Below the pieces are notes generated by a model. It was not told the DNA's origin. It worked only from the letters and a program-made list of their open reading frames with translations, and did no database searches. DNA of 64,000 nt, from assembly GCF_900142625.1 (NCBI RefSeq), contig NZ_FRBN01000017.1:1-64000 (forward strand), read 5' to 3'. The first letter of the stretch is position 1. Each line of letters starts with the position of its first letter. Origin of the DNA: Roseovarius marisflavi. Lineage in GTDB: Bacteria > Pseudomonadota > Alphaproteobacteria > Rhodobacterales > Rhodobacteraceae. The translations under genes and the position numbers were made by a program. Positions 1 to 8,595 of the stretch are shown here, piece by piece.

Positions 1-244
1 ACTTTGCCCCACAAATAGACCGAATACATAGAAGCAGGGTCAAAGGGACATTAAAAAACGTTTGCAGGGGAAGGCGGTTCATACATGCCGCCCTGAGAGT
101 CCGCTGTTATAGGTTGGCTCTGTTCAGGTTTTGGCTTGCCTTTGACCGGTCAACATTTTCCGCCGGTGTCAAGGCACAGGCCCGATTCTGATGGTTTCGC
201 TTCTCTATCATGGCCCAGCTCGCAACTCTGCGTCGCGCACAGGC
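1..244. other. Left edge, no recognisable gene
   Basis: I see no convincing coding sequence here. The stretch lies beyond the last recognisable residues of the IS110 fragment. It contains a perfect 12-bp palindrome, TTGACCGGTCAA, at 142-153. Its half-sites match the boxes found elsewhere in this region, but the inner spacing is two bases rather than four. Confidence 0.4.
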
Positions 245-646
245 GTGTCCTTTCGGTCACGAGCCGCTTGCGGGCGCGATGCAAGGCCTGAAGATCGAGC
301 TGTTCTTCCGATTAAATCGCGACGAACGACATGGTCGGGCGCGTCGCCGCCTCGGCAATCGCTTCCGCATCACGATCGTCGTTCTTGTGGACTTTGACGT
401 AGAGGCGGACATAAAGCGGCGACATCAATTGAGGTTGGCGCCCGTGTCGAAGGCACAAGCGTCCGATGTGATGCGCCTGCCTCCGCAGGCTTCCATTGCC
501 ACGACACAGAGTCGCAGACCCTCCAGAAAATCCGGCAACCGATGCCGCTGAACGCGCTTGCGAAACACAAGAGCTCGCGCTGCGTCCAATCCTGCAAGGC
601 TGCAAACGGTCTTGCCCGGATCGATGCCCAAAACCACGATATTCAT
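245..646 (-). pseudogene. IS110-family transposase, N-terminal remnant
   Basis: This is the amino-terminal part of an IS110-type (DEDD) transposase, which moves circular IS intermediates. The start reads MNIVVLGIDPGKTV and continues to VVAMEACGG in one frame. The match then shifts to the next frame (AHHIGRLC, LMSPLYVRLYVKVHKND, DAEAIAEAATRPTM), so a frameshift sits near 480. A TAA follows at about 310, and the same frame continues with a helix-like stretch, SEEQLDLQALHRARKRLVTE, before similarity ends. The catalytic C-terminal part is missing. The copy is dead, and no terminal repeats were identified. Confidence 0.8.
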
Positions 647-755
647 CTGAAGGCTCCTCTCTCCACCTATGTCCGCAACAATAGCTGCTGTTTGGTGGGA
701 ACGCAGATCATCCCATTAGCTCAGTTTCAGAATGCCAATGAACTCGATCGTGAAT

Positions 756-769
756 TTGACATGCATCAA
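756..769. promoter_or_regulatory. Crp/Fnr-type box upstream of the cation ATPase
   Basis: The sequence TTGAC-ATGC-ATCAA matches the FNR/FixK consensus (TTGAT-N4-ATCAA) with one mismatch. It lies about 150 bp before the ATPase start, farther than the other boxes in this region. The upstream distance is therefore not the usual class II arrangement unless the leader is about 100 nt. Confidence 0.45.
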
Positions 770-911
770 GTCCTCGGCAGGGGTCCTGGCGCAAAAACGT
801 CAGGGGTTCGGTTTGGTGCTGGCTTGGCGGCCCGTTCCTGCGGTTCTCACCGGATGACCGGGCTCTGAATGCCAGGTTCGCGCCGCCGATCAACCCAGTC
901 TGGGGGAAAAA

Positions 912-3683
912 GTGCACATGCCTGACGAGAACCGTTTGTCGGCGAAGAATGACGTGGTGGGCGGTACTGTGAAGCCCGATGACCTGGGCGGGATTGCTCT
1001 GAAATCCGGCCTTGCATATCCGCATGCAACAAGTGCGACCGACTTGATCGCATTGCTGGAGACCTCAGGAACGACCGGCCTGTCCGAAGCCCAGGCCGCT
1101 GCAAGGTTGGCTGGGCACGGTCCCAACATTCTGAAATTCCGGGAGCGAACCAGTGGGCTGCGCCTTTTGATCCATCAGTTCGAAAGCCCGGTGGTCTTGT
1201 TGCTCGCGGGAGCAGCGGCAATCGCTTTTGCCTTTGGGGAATGGAAGGAAGGCATCGCGATAGGTCTGGTTCTTGTGATCAACAGCCTGATCGGCTTTGT
1301 CACCGAATGGCGCGCGGCGCGGTCGATGGAAGCGTTGCGCGTTCTGGGCAGTCTGGCGACCCGGCTGAAGCGCGACGGTCGCGCCATGATGTTGCCCGCA
1401 ACCAAAATCGTCCCGGGAGATATCGTTTTACTGGAAGGGGGGGATGTGGTCACGGCGGATATCCGTCTGATTGAAGCGTCCAATCTGTCCGCTGACGAAT
1501 CTGCTTTGACGGGCGAATCTGTTGGTGTCGACAAGGCTGTGACCGCCGTCGATGCCGACAGCGCAATCGGTGACCGGCCCTGCATGTTGTTCAAGGGCAC
1601 CTCGATCACCCGTGGCAGCGGAATTGGGGTGGTGGTGGCCACCGGCATGCAGTCCGAACTTGGGCGTATTTCCAAACTTGTCGAACAGGCCATGCCGGAA
1701 CATTCGCCGCTTGAGCGCCAGTTGCAGCGATTGAGCGGACAACTGATCACGTTCACGTTGGGCATTGTCGTGTTGCTGGGGGTCTTGGGCGTTTTGAAGG
1801 GGGGCGACGTTTTCTTGATGATCGAAGCCTCGATTGCATTGGCGGTGGCGGCGATCCCCGAGGGCCTGCCAGTGGTTGCGACAATGGCGTTGGCGCGTGG
1901 CATGTGGCGCATGGCCCGTCAGAATGCGTTGATCGAACGCCTGTCGGCGGTTGAAACGCTGGGGGCGACCACCGTAATTTTCACGGATAAAACCGGTACG
2001 CTGACGGAAAACAAGATGACCGTGCGGGAAATCGGCTGTCCGGGGGCGGTCTACGCGGTTTCAGATAGGGCCATAACTCTGGGCGATGAAACCATCGACG
2101 CCGCGCAAGTGCCCTGTCTGGACAAGATTTTGACCGCGAGCGTGCTGTGCAACAATGCCGAGCTTGGTGAGGGCGACACGCGAAACACGGGTGACCCGCT
2201 GGAGCAGGCCTTGCTGCTTGCGGCAAGCGCTGCGGCAAAAGTCAAATCCGATTATATGCGACACTTTCCAAAGCTGCGCGAGATTGCCTTCGATTCAACC
2301 ACCAAGCTGATGGCGACAATTCACCAAGCGGGCGATCAACCTGTCATGTGGGTCAAAGGTGCGCCAGAGGCCGTGCTGGATGCCTGCACGGAAATTATCA
2401 ACGATGACGAAACGGTGTCAGACCTTTCAGGCGACCTGAAGGATATCTGGCAGGTGCGCACGAATGAAATGGCGGCGCGGGGCATGCGGGTTCTGGCGGT
2501 GGCCACCAAAGGGGTCGATAACGTCGAGGCGGCAGACTATGCGGGGCTTACCTTCCTGGGCCTGATCGGACTGGTCGATCCCCCAAGATCAGACGTGCCA
2601 GGGGCAATTGCAAAATGCAGGTCGGCAGGAATTCGCGTGATCATGATGACCGGCGATCATGCGGTGACCGCAAAGAACATCGCGACCGCCGTGGGGCTTG
2701 CTGACCACGATCCTGCGGTGATCGAAGGTCGGTGCCTGCCGCAGGTAACGCAGATGTCGGATAACGAACTCAATGCCATCAGGTCGGCAGACGTTTTTGC
2801 CAGGGTTAGCCCGGAGCAAAAGCTTTATCTGATTTCGCTCTGCCAGAAAGATGGGGAAATTGTCGCGATGACCGGGGACGGAGTGAATGATGCACCCGCC
2901 TTGCGGCAGGCTGATATCGGTATCGCAATGGGGCTTCGTGGCACGCAGGTCGCGCGTGAGGCGGCCGACATGGTCCTGCGCGACGACGCATTTGGCTCGA
3001 TTGTCGCGGCCATCCGGGAAGGACGGGTCATATTCAGGAACATTCAGAAATTTGTCACCTATCTGCTGTCGTGTAATCTGAGTGAGGTTCTGGTGGTTGG
3101 CATTGCGATTCTTTCTGGCCTGCCGCTGCCGCTTTTGCCGCTGCAAATTCTGTTTCTCAATCTTGTCACGGATGTGTTTCCGGCCTTTGCATTGGGCACC
3201 AGCGAAGGCAGTGACAAGATCCTGCAACGTCCGCCCCGCGATCCCGGCAAACCTATTGTGACACGCGCAATCTGGCTGGCGATTGTGCTTCATAGTCTTA
3301 GCATCACAGCCGCAACCCTCGGGGCGTTGGTGGTCGCGATGAAAATCCTCGACCTGCCGGTTCAGGAAGCCGTGACAGTGTCATTCCTGACGCTTGCATT
3401 TGCGCAGTTGTGGCATGTGTTCAACATGCGCGATCCAAGGTCGGGTTTAATCTTGAACGAGGTCACGCGCAATAAATTTGTCTGGGGGGGCGTCGTCCTG
3501 AGTCTGGGGCTGCTGTTTATGGCCCTGTTCATACCCGTGGCGTCAGAGGCGCTTGAGTTGCACCTGCCGGATGCAACGTCTTGGGGACTTATTCTTGGGA
3601 TGAGCCTTGTGCCGCTGATTTTTGGGCAAACCGGGCTGATAGCCTCCGCGATCCGGCATCGCGGCGCAAGCCGTCAGGTTTGA
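912..3683 (+). CDS. P-type cation-transporting ATPase (Ca2+/Na+ type)
   Basis: This is an ATP-driven cation pump of the inner membrane. The 923-residue protein has the full P2-type order: a cation-ATPase N-terminal domain with the match GLSEAQAAARLAGHGPN, an actuator domain with TGES near residue 200, the membrane motif PEGLP near 316, the phosphorylation site DKTGTLTEN near 358, and the hinge GDGVNDAP near 656, followed by C-terminal membrane helices. PEGLP suggests Ca2+ or Na+/K+ rather than heavy metals; no Cys-rich metal site is visible. GTG at 912 lies 5 nt after a GGGGG tract, and ATG at 918 is an alternative start. CtpF of the mycobacterial DosR regulon belongs to the same family. The substrate is not determined by sequence. 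Confidence 0.88.
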   Translation: MHMPDENRLSAKNDVVGGTVKPDDLGGIALKSGLAYPHATSATDLIALLETSGTTGLSEAQAAARLAGHGPNILKFRERTSGLRLLIHQFESPVVLLLAGAAAIAFAFGEWKEGIAIGLVLVINSLIGFVTEWRAARSMEALRVLGSLATRLKRDGRAMMLPATKIVPGDIVLLEGGDVVTADIRLIEASNLSADESALTGESVGVDKAVTAVDADSAIGDRPCMLFKGTSITRGSGIGVVVATGMQSELGRISKLVEQAMPEHSPLERQLQRLSGQLITFTLGIVVLLGVLGVLKGGDVFLMIEASIALAVAAIPEGLPVVATMALARGMWRMARQNALIERLSAVETLGATTVIFTDKTGTLTENKMTVREIGCPGAVYAVSDRAITLGDETIDAAQVPCLDKILTASVLCNNAELGEGDTRNTGDPLEQALLLAASAAAKVKSDYMRHFPKLREIAFDSTTKLMATIHQAGDQPVMWVKGAPEAVLDACTEIINDDETVSDLSGDLKDIWQVRTNEMAARGMRVLAVATKGVDNVEAADYAGLTFLGLIGLVDPPRSDVPGAIAKCRSAGIRVIMMTGDHAVTAKNIATAVGLADHDPAVIEGRCLPQVTQMSDNELNAIRSADVFARVSPEQKLYLISLCQKDGEIVAMTGDGVNDAPALRQADIGIAMGLRGTQVAREAADMVLRDDAFGSIVAAIREGRVIFRNIQKFVTYLLSCNLSEVLVVGIAILSGLPLPLLPLQILFLNLVTDVFPAFALGTSEGSDKILQRPPRDPGKPIVTRAIWLAIVLHSLSITAATLGALVVAMKILDLPVQEAVTVSFLTLAFAQLWHVFNMRDPRSGLILNEVTRNKFVWGGVVLSLGLLFMALFIPVASEALELHLPDATSWGLILGMSLVPLIFGQTGLIASAIRHRGASRQV

Positions 3684-3939
3684 TGTAGACAGGTGCCCGG
3701 GGGGACTACGCCCGTTGGTGTTGCACCCTTCTTGGCGGGCTTCAGTGATGCCGCTGTAATCGCCAGTAAAAGGCCGCCAGGACAATATGATGGCAGACCT
3801 GCCCAAACAACGACCTCAGGGCAATACGGCGATGACGATACGCGGATGTTCCTCGGGCAGCATTGGTCTGCGTCAGGACCCGGGCCGCGAAAAACCCATT
3901 CGATCCTCAAATGCCAGCAAAACTGCTGTTTCAACCAAC
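3684..3939. other. Intergenic stretch before the exporter operon
   Basis: No supported gene is present. Short open frames exist but have no recognisable content. The promoter box of the downstream operon begins at 3940. Confidence 0.5.
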
Positions 3940-3980
3940 TTGACCTAGGTCAGGTGAAATTACCCCCAAATCACTAGGAT
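3940..3980 (+). promoter_or_regulatory. Crp/Fnr-type box and -10 of the macA-like operon
   Basis: The box TTGAC-CTAG-GTCAG occupies 3940-3953 and contains the perfect palindrome TGACCTAGGTCA. A TAGGAT element at 3975-3980 lies 31 bp from the box centre. That is the spacing expected when an FNR-type activator sits at -41.5 (class II). Transcription would start near 3987, leaving a leader of about 25 nt to the ATG at 4012. Confidence 0.6.
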
Positions 3981-4011
3981 GAAACGAACCCTCCCCTTTC
4001 CCGAGGCAGAG

Positions 4012-5250
4012 ATGCAAAAGACCGAAAGCGATATCGCGGCAACCCTGAAAATAGGTGTGTCTCAATGGTGGCAGGCCCGCTGGATCAAGTATCTGGGTCT
4101 CATCGGGATTGTCGCCGCCGGTGCTGCCTATTGGATGCTGAGCAACGCCAAGCAAGACAACGTGCGGTTTGTGACCGCCGAGGCCGCAATTGCAAGTTTC
4201 AGTGTTACGGTCACCGCAACCGGCACAGTGGAACCAACAAACCTTGTCGAGATTTCCAGTGAGCTGTCGGGAACGCTGGCGAATGTCTTTGTGGATTACA
4301 ATGACCCCGTTGACGTCGGCACGGTTCTGGCCGAACTCGACACCGTCAAACTTGAAGCCCAGCTTGCCGTGCGCAAGGCGGCGCTGGATTCGGCAATTGC
4401 ACGGGTTGCGATGGCGCAGGCAACGCTGGATGAAACCCGGGAGCGGTACGAGACCGGCCTGAGACTGGAACAGCGCGGGATCACCTCGCATCAGGAGTTT
4501 GTTTCGCAAAGGGCCGCATATATTCGCGCGCAAGCCGAATTGCAGTCGGCACAGGCAGACCGGGCCCTGGCCGAGGCCAATCTGGATCTGCAACAGGCCG
4601 AGTTGGACAAGGCCTGCATCTGTTCGCCGATCAAGGGGATCGTGCTTGATCGTGCGGTTGATGCCGGGCAGATCGTGGCCTCTTCCCTGTCGGCGCCGGT
4701 TCTGTTCACGGTTGCCGAAGATCTGACACAGATGGAATTGCGCGTTGACGTGGACGAGGCCGATATCGGTCAGATTGCGGTCGGTAACCGGGCCGAATTT
4801 ACCGTTGATGCCTATGACGAAGAACGGTTCCCGGCAGAGATCGCCGAGATCAGGTTCGCGCCCGAGACGGTTGACGGCGTTGTTACCTACAAGGCGATCC
4901 TGAGCATCGACAATTCCGACCTGCGATTGCGTCCCGGCATGACGGCGACAGCTGATATTACTGTGGCCGAATTAACCGATGTGCTGACTGTTCCCAATGC
5001 CGCCCTCAGATACGCTCCGCCGCTCGCCCCTGACGAAAAGGAGGATCGCAGCGGATTGCTGGGCATGTTGATCCCGTCGGGCGGCGGTGATGTGCGTCGA
5101 GGCGACAGCAAAACGCTTTGGGTTCTGCGCGACGGCGTGGCACAGGAAATCGCCATTCGCGCCGGGCCAAGCGACGGGAATGTCACCGAGATACTGGAGG
5201 GCGCGATTGCACTCGGTGATCTGGTCATCAGGGATCAGACGGATGGCTGA
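4012..5250 (+). CDS. Periplasmic adaptor (membrane fusion) protein, MacA/HlyD type
   Basis: This adaptor links an inner-membrane MacB-type ABC transporter to an outer-membrane channel. A membrane anchor spans residues 20-42. It is followed by the first lipoyl half (around PTNLVEISSELSGTLANV), a long alpha-helical hairpin, the second lipoyl half (IKGIVLDRAVDAGQIV) and beta-barrel regions. I chose ATG 4012 because GAGG sits 5 nt before it. The alternative ATG at 3979 overlaps the predicted -10 element. The stop overlaps the ABC gene by 8 bp, indicating one operon. Sequence alone does not say whether the cargo is a drug, peptide or lipid. Confidence 0.85.
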   Translation: MQKTESDIAATLKIGVSQWWQARWIKYLGLIGIVAAGAAYWMLSNAKQDNVRFVTAEAAIASFSVTVTATGTVEPTNLVEISSELSGTLANVFVDYNDPVDVGTVLAELDTVKLEAQLAVRKAALDSAIARVAMAQATLDETRERYETGLRLEQRGITSHQEFVSQRAAYIRAQAELQSAQADRALAEANLDLQQAELDKACICSPIKGIVLDRAVDAGQIVASSLSAPVLFTVAEDLTQMELRVDVDEADIGQIAVGNRAEFTVDAYDEERFPAEIAEIRFAPETVDGVVTYKAILSIDNSDLRLRPGMTATADITVAELTDVLTVPNAALRYAPPLAPDEKEDRSGLLGMLIPSGGGDVRRGDSKTLWVLRDGVAQEIAIRAGPSDGNVTEILEGAIALGDLVIRDQTDG

Positions 5251-5947
5251 AACCCCGCTTATTCAGCTCAAGGGGATTTCGCGCATCTACGGCGCGGGTG
5301 AGACCGAAGTGCGCGCGCTCGACGGCGTCGATCTGACGATACGCGAAGGCGAATTCGTGGCGATCATGGGCCCCAGCGGATCGGGAAAGTCCACGGCAAT
5401 GAACGTGATCGGCTGTCTCGATGCGCCGACGGGTGGGGAATATTTTTTCAGCGGTGTCGAGGTCGACAACCTGAGCGCCGACCAGCGGGCGCTCCTCAGG
5501 CGACATTATCTTGGCTTTGTCTTTCAGGGCTACAATCTTTTGCCGCGCACAAGTGCCCTTGATAACGTCATTCTGCCGTTGATCTACAAGGGCCTGTCGC
5601 GCGCAGAGCGCGAGGCGCTGGCGATGCAGGCGCTTGAGAAAATGGGGCTTTCTGATCGGGCCGGTCATGACCCTTCGGAACTTTCGGGCGGGCAGCAACA
5701 GCGCGTCGCCATCGCACGCGCGCTGGCCGGGCGCCCGAGGGTCGTGCTGGCGGATGAGCCGACCGGCAACCTTGATACCAAAAAATCCGCCGAGATCATG
5801 GAGGTGCTGCAGCATCTCAACCGGTCCGAGGGGCTGACCATCATCATGGTGACGCATGAAAAGGACATGGCGCAATATGCCGATCGGTTGATCTGGATGG
5901 TCGATGGCCGGGTCGAGCGCGATGCGCCAACGCGAAAGGTGGGCTGA
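5243..5947 (+). CDS. ABC transporter ATP-binding protein, MacB/LolD type
   Basis: This is the cytoplasmic ATPase of the exporter. The 234-residue protein shows Walker A GPSGSGKST near residue 42, the signature LSGGQQQRVAIARAL, and Walker B VVLADEPTGNLD followed by the H-loop in IIMVTHEKD. The sequence NLLPRTSALDNVILPLIYKG is typical of the MacB/LolD/FtsE branch. The start codon lies inside the end of the adaptor gene (8-bp overlap), and the permease follows after one base. In E. coli MacB the ATPase and permease are fused; here they are separate. Confidence 0.92.
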   Translation: MAETPLIQLKGISRIYGAGETEVRALDGVDLTIREGEFVAIMGPSGSGKSTAMNVIGCLDAPTGGEYFFSGVEVDNLSADQRALLRRHYLGFVFQGYNLLPRTSALDNVILPLIYKGLSRAEREALAMQALEKMGLSDRAGHDPSELSGGQQQRVAIARALAGRPRVVLADEPTGNLDTKKSAEIMEVLQHLNRSEGLTIIMVTHEKDMAQYADRLIWMVDGRVERDAPTRKVG

Positions 5948-5948
5948 G

Positions 5949-7160
5949 ATGTTGTGGGAGACGGTCAAACTTGCGCTTCAGGCGATCCTGCGCAATGCGT
6001 TGCGGTCTTTTTTGACCGTGCTGGGGGTTGTGATCGGTGTGGCGGCGGTGATTGCGATGGTCACGGTGGGGCAGGGCTCGGCGCGGCAGGTGACTGCGGA
6101 TGTCGAAAAGCTGGGCAGTAACGTGCTGATGGTGATGCCGGGACAGGACGCCATGCAGGGCGGCCCGGGCAGTTCGGTGGCACCGCTGTTTTCACTGCGC
6201 GACAATGACCGGGTTCAGGATCAACTCAGCGTGGTGGACATTGCGGCACCGCTCAGCGCGACACGCGCGCGTGCGGTTTTTGGCAATGAAAATCACCGCA
6301 CCGATGTGACTGGCACCGATAATCGTTATTTTTCGGCGGCAGGATGGGAGGTTGAGCGCGGGCGCATATTTGAACCGTCAGAGCTTCAATCCGGCAAGCC
6401 GGTCTGCATTCTGGGTGAAACCGTGCGCAAAGAGCTTTTTGGCACGGCTGACCCGTTGGGTGAGACGATCCGGATCAAAACCCTGTCCTGCGAGGTGATC
6501 GGGCTTTTGCGTTCCAAGGGGGCGTCGACCTTTGGCAGCGACCAGGACGATTTCGTGATCATGCCGCTCAAGACCTATCAGCGCCGGGTGGCGGGAAATT
6601 CGGATGTGTCGTTCTTCTATGTGGCCGTACATGACGGTGTATCGACCGAGCGCGCCAAGCAGGAGATCGAGCGTCTGATGCGTGAAATCCGCCGCATTGG
6701 TCAGGGCGAAGAGGATGACTTCACCGTCATGGACATGAAACAGATCGCGACAATGCTGTCTGGCATCACCGATATCCTGACCGGGCTTTTGTCGGCGGTG
6801 GCGGCGGTCAGCCTGTTGGTGGGCGGCATCGGGATCATGAATATCATGCTGGTTTCGGTCACCGAGCGGACGCGCGAGATCGGCATCCGGCTTGCCGTGG
6901 GCGCGCAGGCCCATCAGGTGATGTCGCAGTTTCTGGTCGAGGCCATCGTGCTGTCGCTGATCGGCGGGCTGATCGGGATTGTGCTGGGGTTGATATTGGG
7001 CCTGGTGGGGGCCAATGCCCTGTCGGTGCCGTTCATGCCGGACCCGAAAATTGTCCTGCTGGCCTTTGGTTTTTCGGCGGCGGTTGGTGTGATCTTCGGG
7101 TATTTCCCGGCGCGCCGCGCCGCACGGTTGAACCCAATTGACGCCCTGCGCCATGAGTGA
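5949..7160 (+). CDS. ABC transporter permease, MacB type
   Basis: This is the membrane subunit of the three-gene exporter, 403 residues long. The N-terminal helix is near residues 20-43. It is followed by a large periplasmic MacB core domain with conserved stretches such as GRIFEPSE and GSDQDDFVIMPLKTYQRRV. Three C-terminal helices form the FtsX domain, including the motif GGIGIMNIMLVSVTERTREI. The ATG follows the upstream TGA by one base, so the operon is tightly packed. MacB systems act by mechanotransmission and extrude substrates from the periplasm; the substrate here is unknown. Confidence 0.92.
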   Translation: MLWETVKLALQAILRNALRSFLTVLGVVIGVAAVIAMVTVGQGSARQVTADVEKLGSNVLMVMPGQDAMQGGPGSSVAPLFSLRDNDRVQDQLSVVDIAAPLSATRARAVFGNENHRTDVTGTDNRYFSAAGWEVERGRIFEPSELQSGKPVCILGETVRKELFGTADPLGETIRIKTLSCEVIGLLRSKGASTFGSDQDDFVIMPLKTYQRRVAGNSDVSFFYVAVHDGVSTERAKQEIERLMREIRRIGQGEEDDFTVMDMKQIATMLSGITDILTGLLSAVAAVSLLVGGIGIMNIMLVSVTERTREIGIRLAVGAQAHQVMSQFLVEAIVLSLIGGLIGIVLGLILGLVGANALSVPFMPDPKIVLLAFGFSAAVGVIFGYFPARRAARLNPIDALRHE

Positions 7161-7221
7161 GGCGCAGCAATGGACCGCTTTCAGGACCGCGCAGATGCAG
7201 GGAAGACATTGGTCCCAGCCT

Positions 7222-7392
7222 TTAGCCCGGTCTTGAAATCATCATCCGTGAAAACGCTTCGTCGATCAGATTTCCGCTCTTTTCCTGTGAATTCTCCAGT
7301 GCCAACAGGTTGATCGGAACCCCGCTTGCCGCAGTGGGAGGCGCTGTCAGGATCAGCCCTCCGGGGCGCAGCTGCTTGTGGTAAACCCGCGC
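7222..7392 (-). pseudogene. Possible degraded coding fragment
   Basis: On the minus strand an open stretch encodes QLRPGGLILTAPPTAASGVP, then INLLALENSQEKSGNLIDEA, and ends at TAA 7222. It has protein-like composition, but no start codon precedes it: a TAA at 7393 closes the frame. The adjacent frame upstream also looks coding-like (GLGLLWPDKRGF). I do not recognise the family. It may be the broken 3' end of a lost gene. Confidence 0.25.
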
Positions 7393-7425
7393 TTATCGGG
7401 CCACAACAGACCAAGGCCCAAGCCA

Positions 7426-8042
7426 TTAAGCGCCGTTGTGGCGTTGGTTTTCAGGCATGAGCCTCGCGCTCGGGTTTCGCGGGGCGGTCGCGGGATCTCC
7501 GGATCTATCTAGGGGTGCATCTTCTGGCGTGGCGGGGGCCGGAGCGGGGTCAATCGGTCGCGGGACCTCAGGTGGGGCAGGCACCGGCTGCGGTTCAGTC
7601 GGCTGCGGCAATCCGGATTGCGGGCCTTCTGGCGGGTCACCAACGTAAAGCATCATGGCGTGCTGCAGACCCCGAAGTTTACGTTGAATTTCCCGCTCAT
7701 CCTCCGTCATGAAACCTTCCTCCTTCCCGAGTCCGGGATGGTATCGGAAGTCTCCCGCGAGTCCGTACATATCTACAGTCGTATAGTAGGTGCCGTCGCC
7801 CCGCGCATATGCGCAGCGGCCGGTCGCCGGATTTTGCGCCACGAGCGTACCCGCCGCCGCCGCGGCAAACGCCGCGACGAACCGCCAGTCGTCATCCGCG
7901 CTCAACGCATCCGCAGTGATCAAGCCAGCTGCCGCGCCGCCCGCGACGCCAACCACCGTGCGTGCTCCGGCGTCAGGTTTTTGCAACCGGCTATCACGAG
8001 GAAGCCAATAAGTGTGATCCCAATCAGGGGGGTGGGCCTCAT
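7426..8042 (-). pseudogene. Glycine-zipper lipoprotein gene broken by a -1 frameshift
   Basis: The reading frame starts at ATG 8042 with MRPTPLIGITLIGFLVIAGC, a lipoprotein signal with lipobox ending in Cys 20. At an A5 run just after that Cys codon (near 7977-7981) the frame is lost. The neighbouring frame continues with KPDAGARTVVGVAGGAAAGL, the Gly-rich segment of OsmB-like lipoproteins. It then runs to a Pro-rich tail of repeated PAPAP/PEDAP type and the stop at 7426. One missing A restores a protein of about 205 residues. The cause could be a real mutation, polymerase slippage or a sequencing error. A TTG start for the downstream part alone would lose the export signal. Confidence 0.6.
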
Positions 8043-8103
8043 TTCCCCTGGCTTTGGCTTTGCTTCAGGGATGAGCTGTACCGACCAATTGTTTTGCGGA
8101 GCC

Positions 8104-8523
8104 TCAGGGATGGTGACTCGCAGCTGCATGCAGAAGTTCGCCGGACAAGTCACGGCCGACCGCATGCGAGACGTCGCCAAGGCTAAGCATACCCACGAGC
8201 CTCTTTTTGTCGTCAATGACCGGAAGACAACGTATCTTCTTCTGATCCATCAGGTGAATGGCGTCCTCGACTGTCTCGTTTGTGTGACAGAAAATGATGC
8301 CTTTCGTCATGACCTCTTCGGCCGTGGTTTTCGCCGGAACACGGCCCTCGGCGACAACCCGCAGCGCGATATCCCGATCTGTGATCATTCCGATCAGCTT
8401 GTCGTTCTTGCCGACGGGAATGGCGCCGATATCGCTCTTCATCATGATCTTGGCGACCTCGCTGACAGGTATATCGGCGCTAGTCCAACCGGCCTGACGG
8501 TGCATTGCATCGTTGATCTTCAT
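8104..8523 (-). CDS. CBS-domain pair protein
   Basis: The 139-residue cytoplasmic protein consists of two CBS domains, which bind adenosyl ligands and act as energy or redox sensors. The first covers about residues 8-65 (DIPVSEVAKIMMKSDIGAIP, then GMITDRDIALRVV) and the second about residues 75-130 (VEDAIHLMDQKKIRCLPVID). I chose ATG 8523 because GGAGG lies 7 nt upstream. A longer frame reaches into the end of prs and lacks conserved content. A Crp/Fnr-type box and a -10-like element precede the gene. The DosR-controlled Hrp1 of mycobacteria is a stand-alone CBS pair of the same size. Confidence 0.88.
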   Translation of the reverse strand: MKINDAMHRQAGWTSADIPVSEVAKIMMKSDIGAIPVGKNDKLIGMITDRDIALRVVAEGRVPAKTTAEEVMTKGIIFCHTNETVEDAIHLMDQKKIRCLPVIDDKKRLVGMLSLGDVSHAVGRDLSGELLHAAASHHP

Positions 8524-8554
8524 CTCGTACCCTCCAGCTGAGTTTACTGATTTC

Positions 8555-8595
8555 AATATATCGGTACCGGGACCGGCGTTATTGACGACCGTCAA
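8555..8595 (-). promoter_or_regulatory. Crp/Fnr-type box and -10 for the CBS gene
   Basis: The perfect palindrome TTGAC-GACC-GTCAA lies at 8582-8595, overlapping the last codons of prs. A TATATT element reads leftward at 8560-8555, 31 bp from the box centre. The start codon is 65.5 bp from the box centre. This is the class II FNR geometry. Confidence 0.65.

Noticed and set aside
142-153. TTGACCGGTCAA palindrome near the left edge
   Set aside because: Its half-sites match the Crp/Fnr boxes, but the inner spacing is two bases instead of four and no gene starts nearby.
3979-4011. ATG 3979 as start of the MacA-like gene
   Set aside because: It overlaps the -10-like TAGGAT, has no spaced ribosome site, and ATG 4012 has GAGG at 5 nt and a box distance equal to that of the CBS gene.
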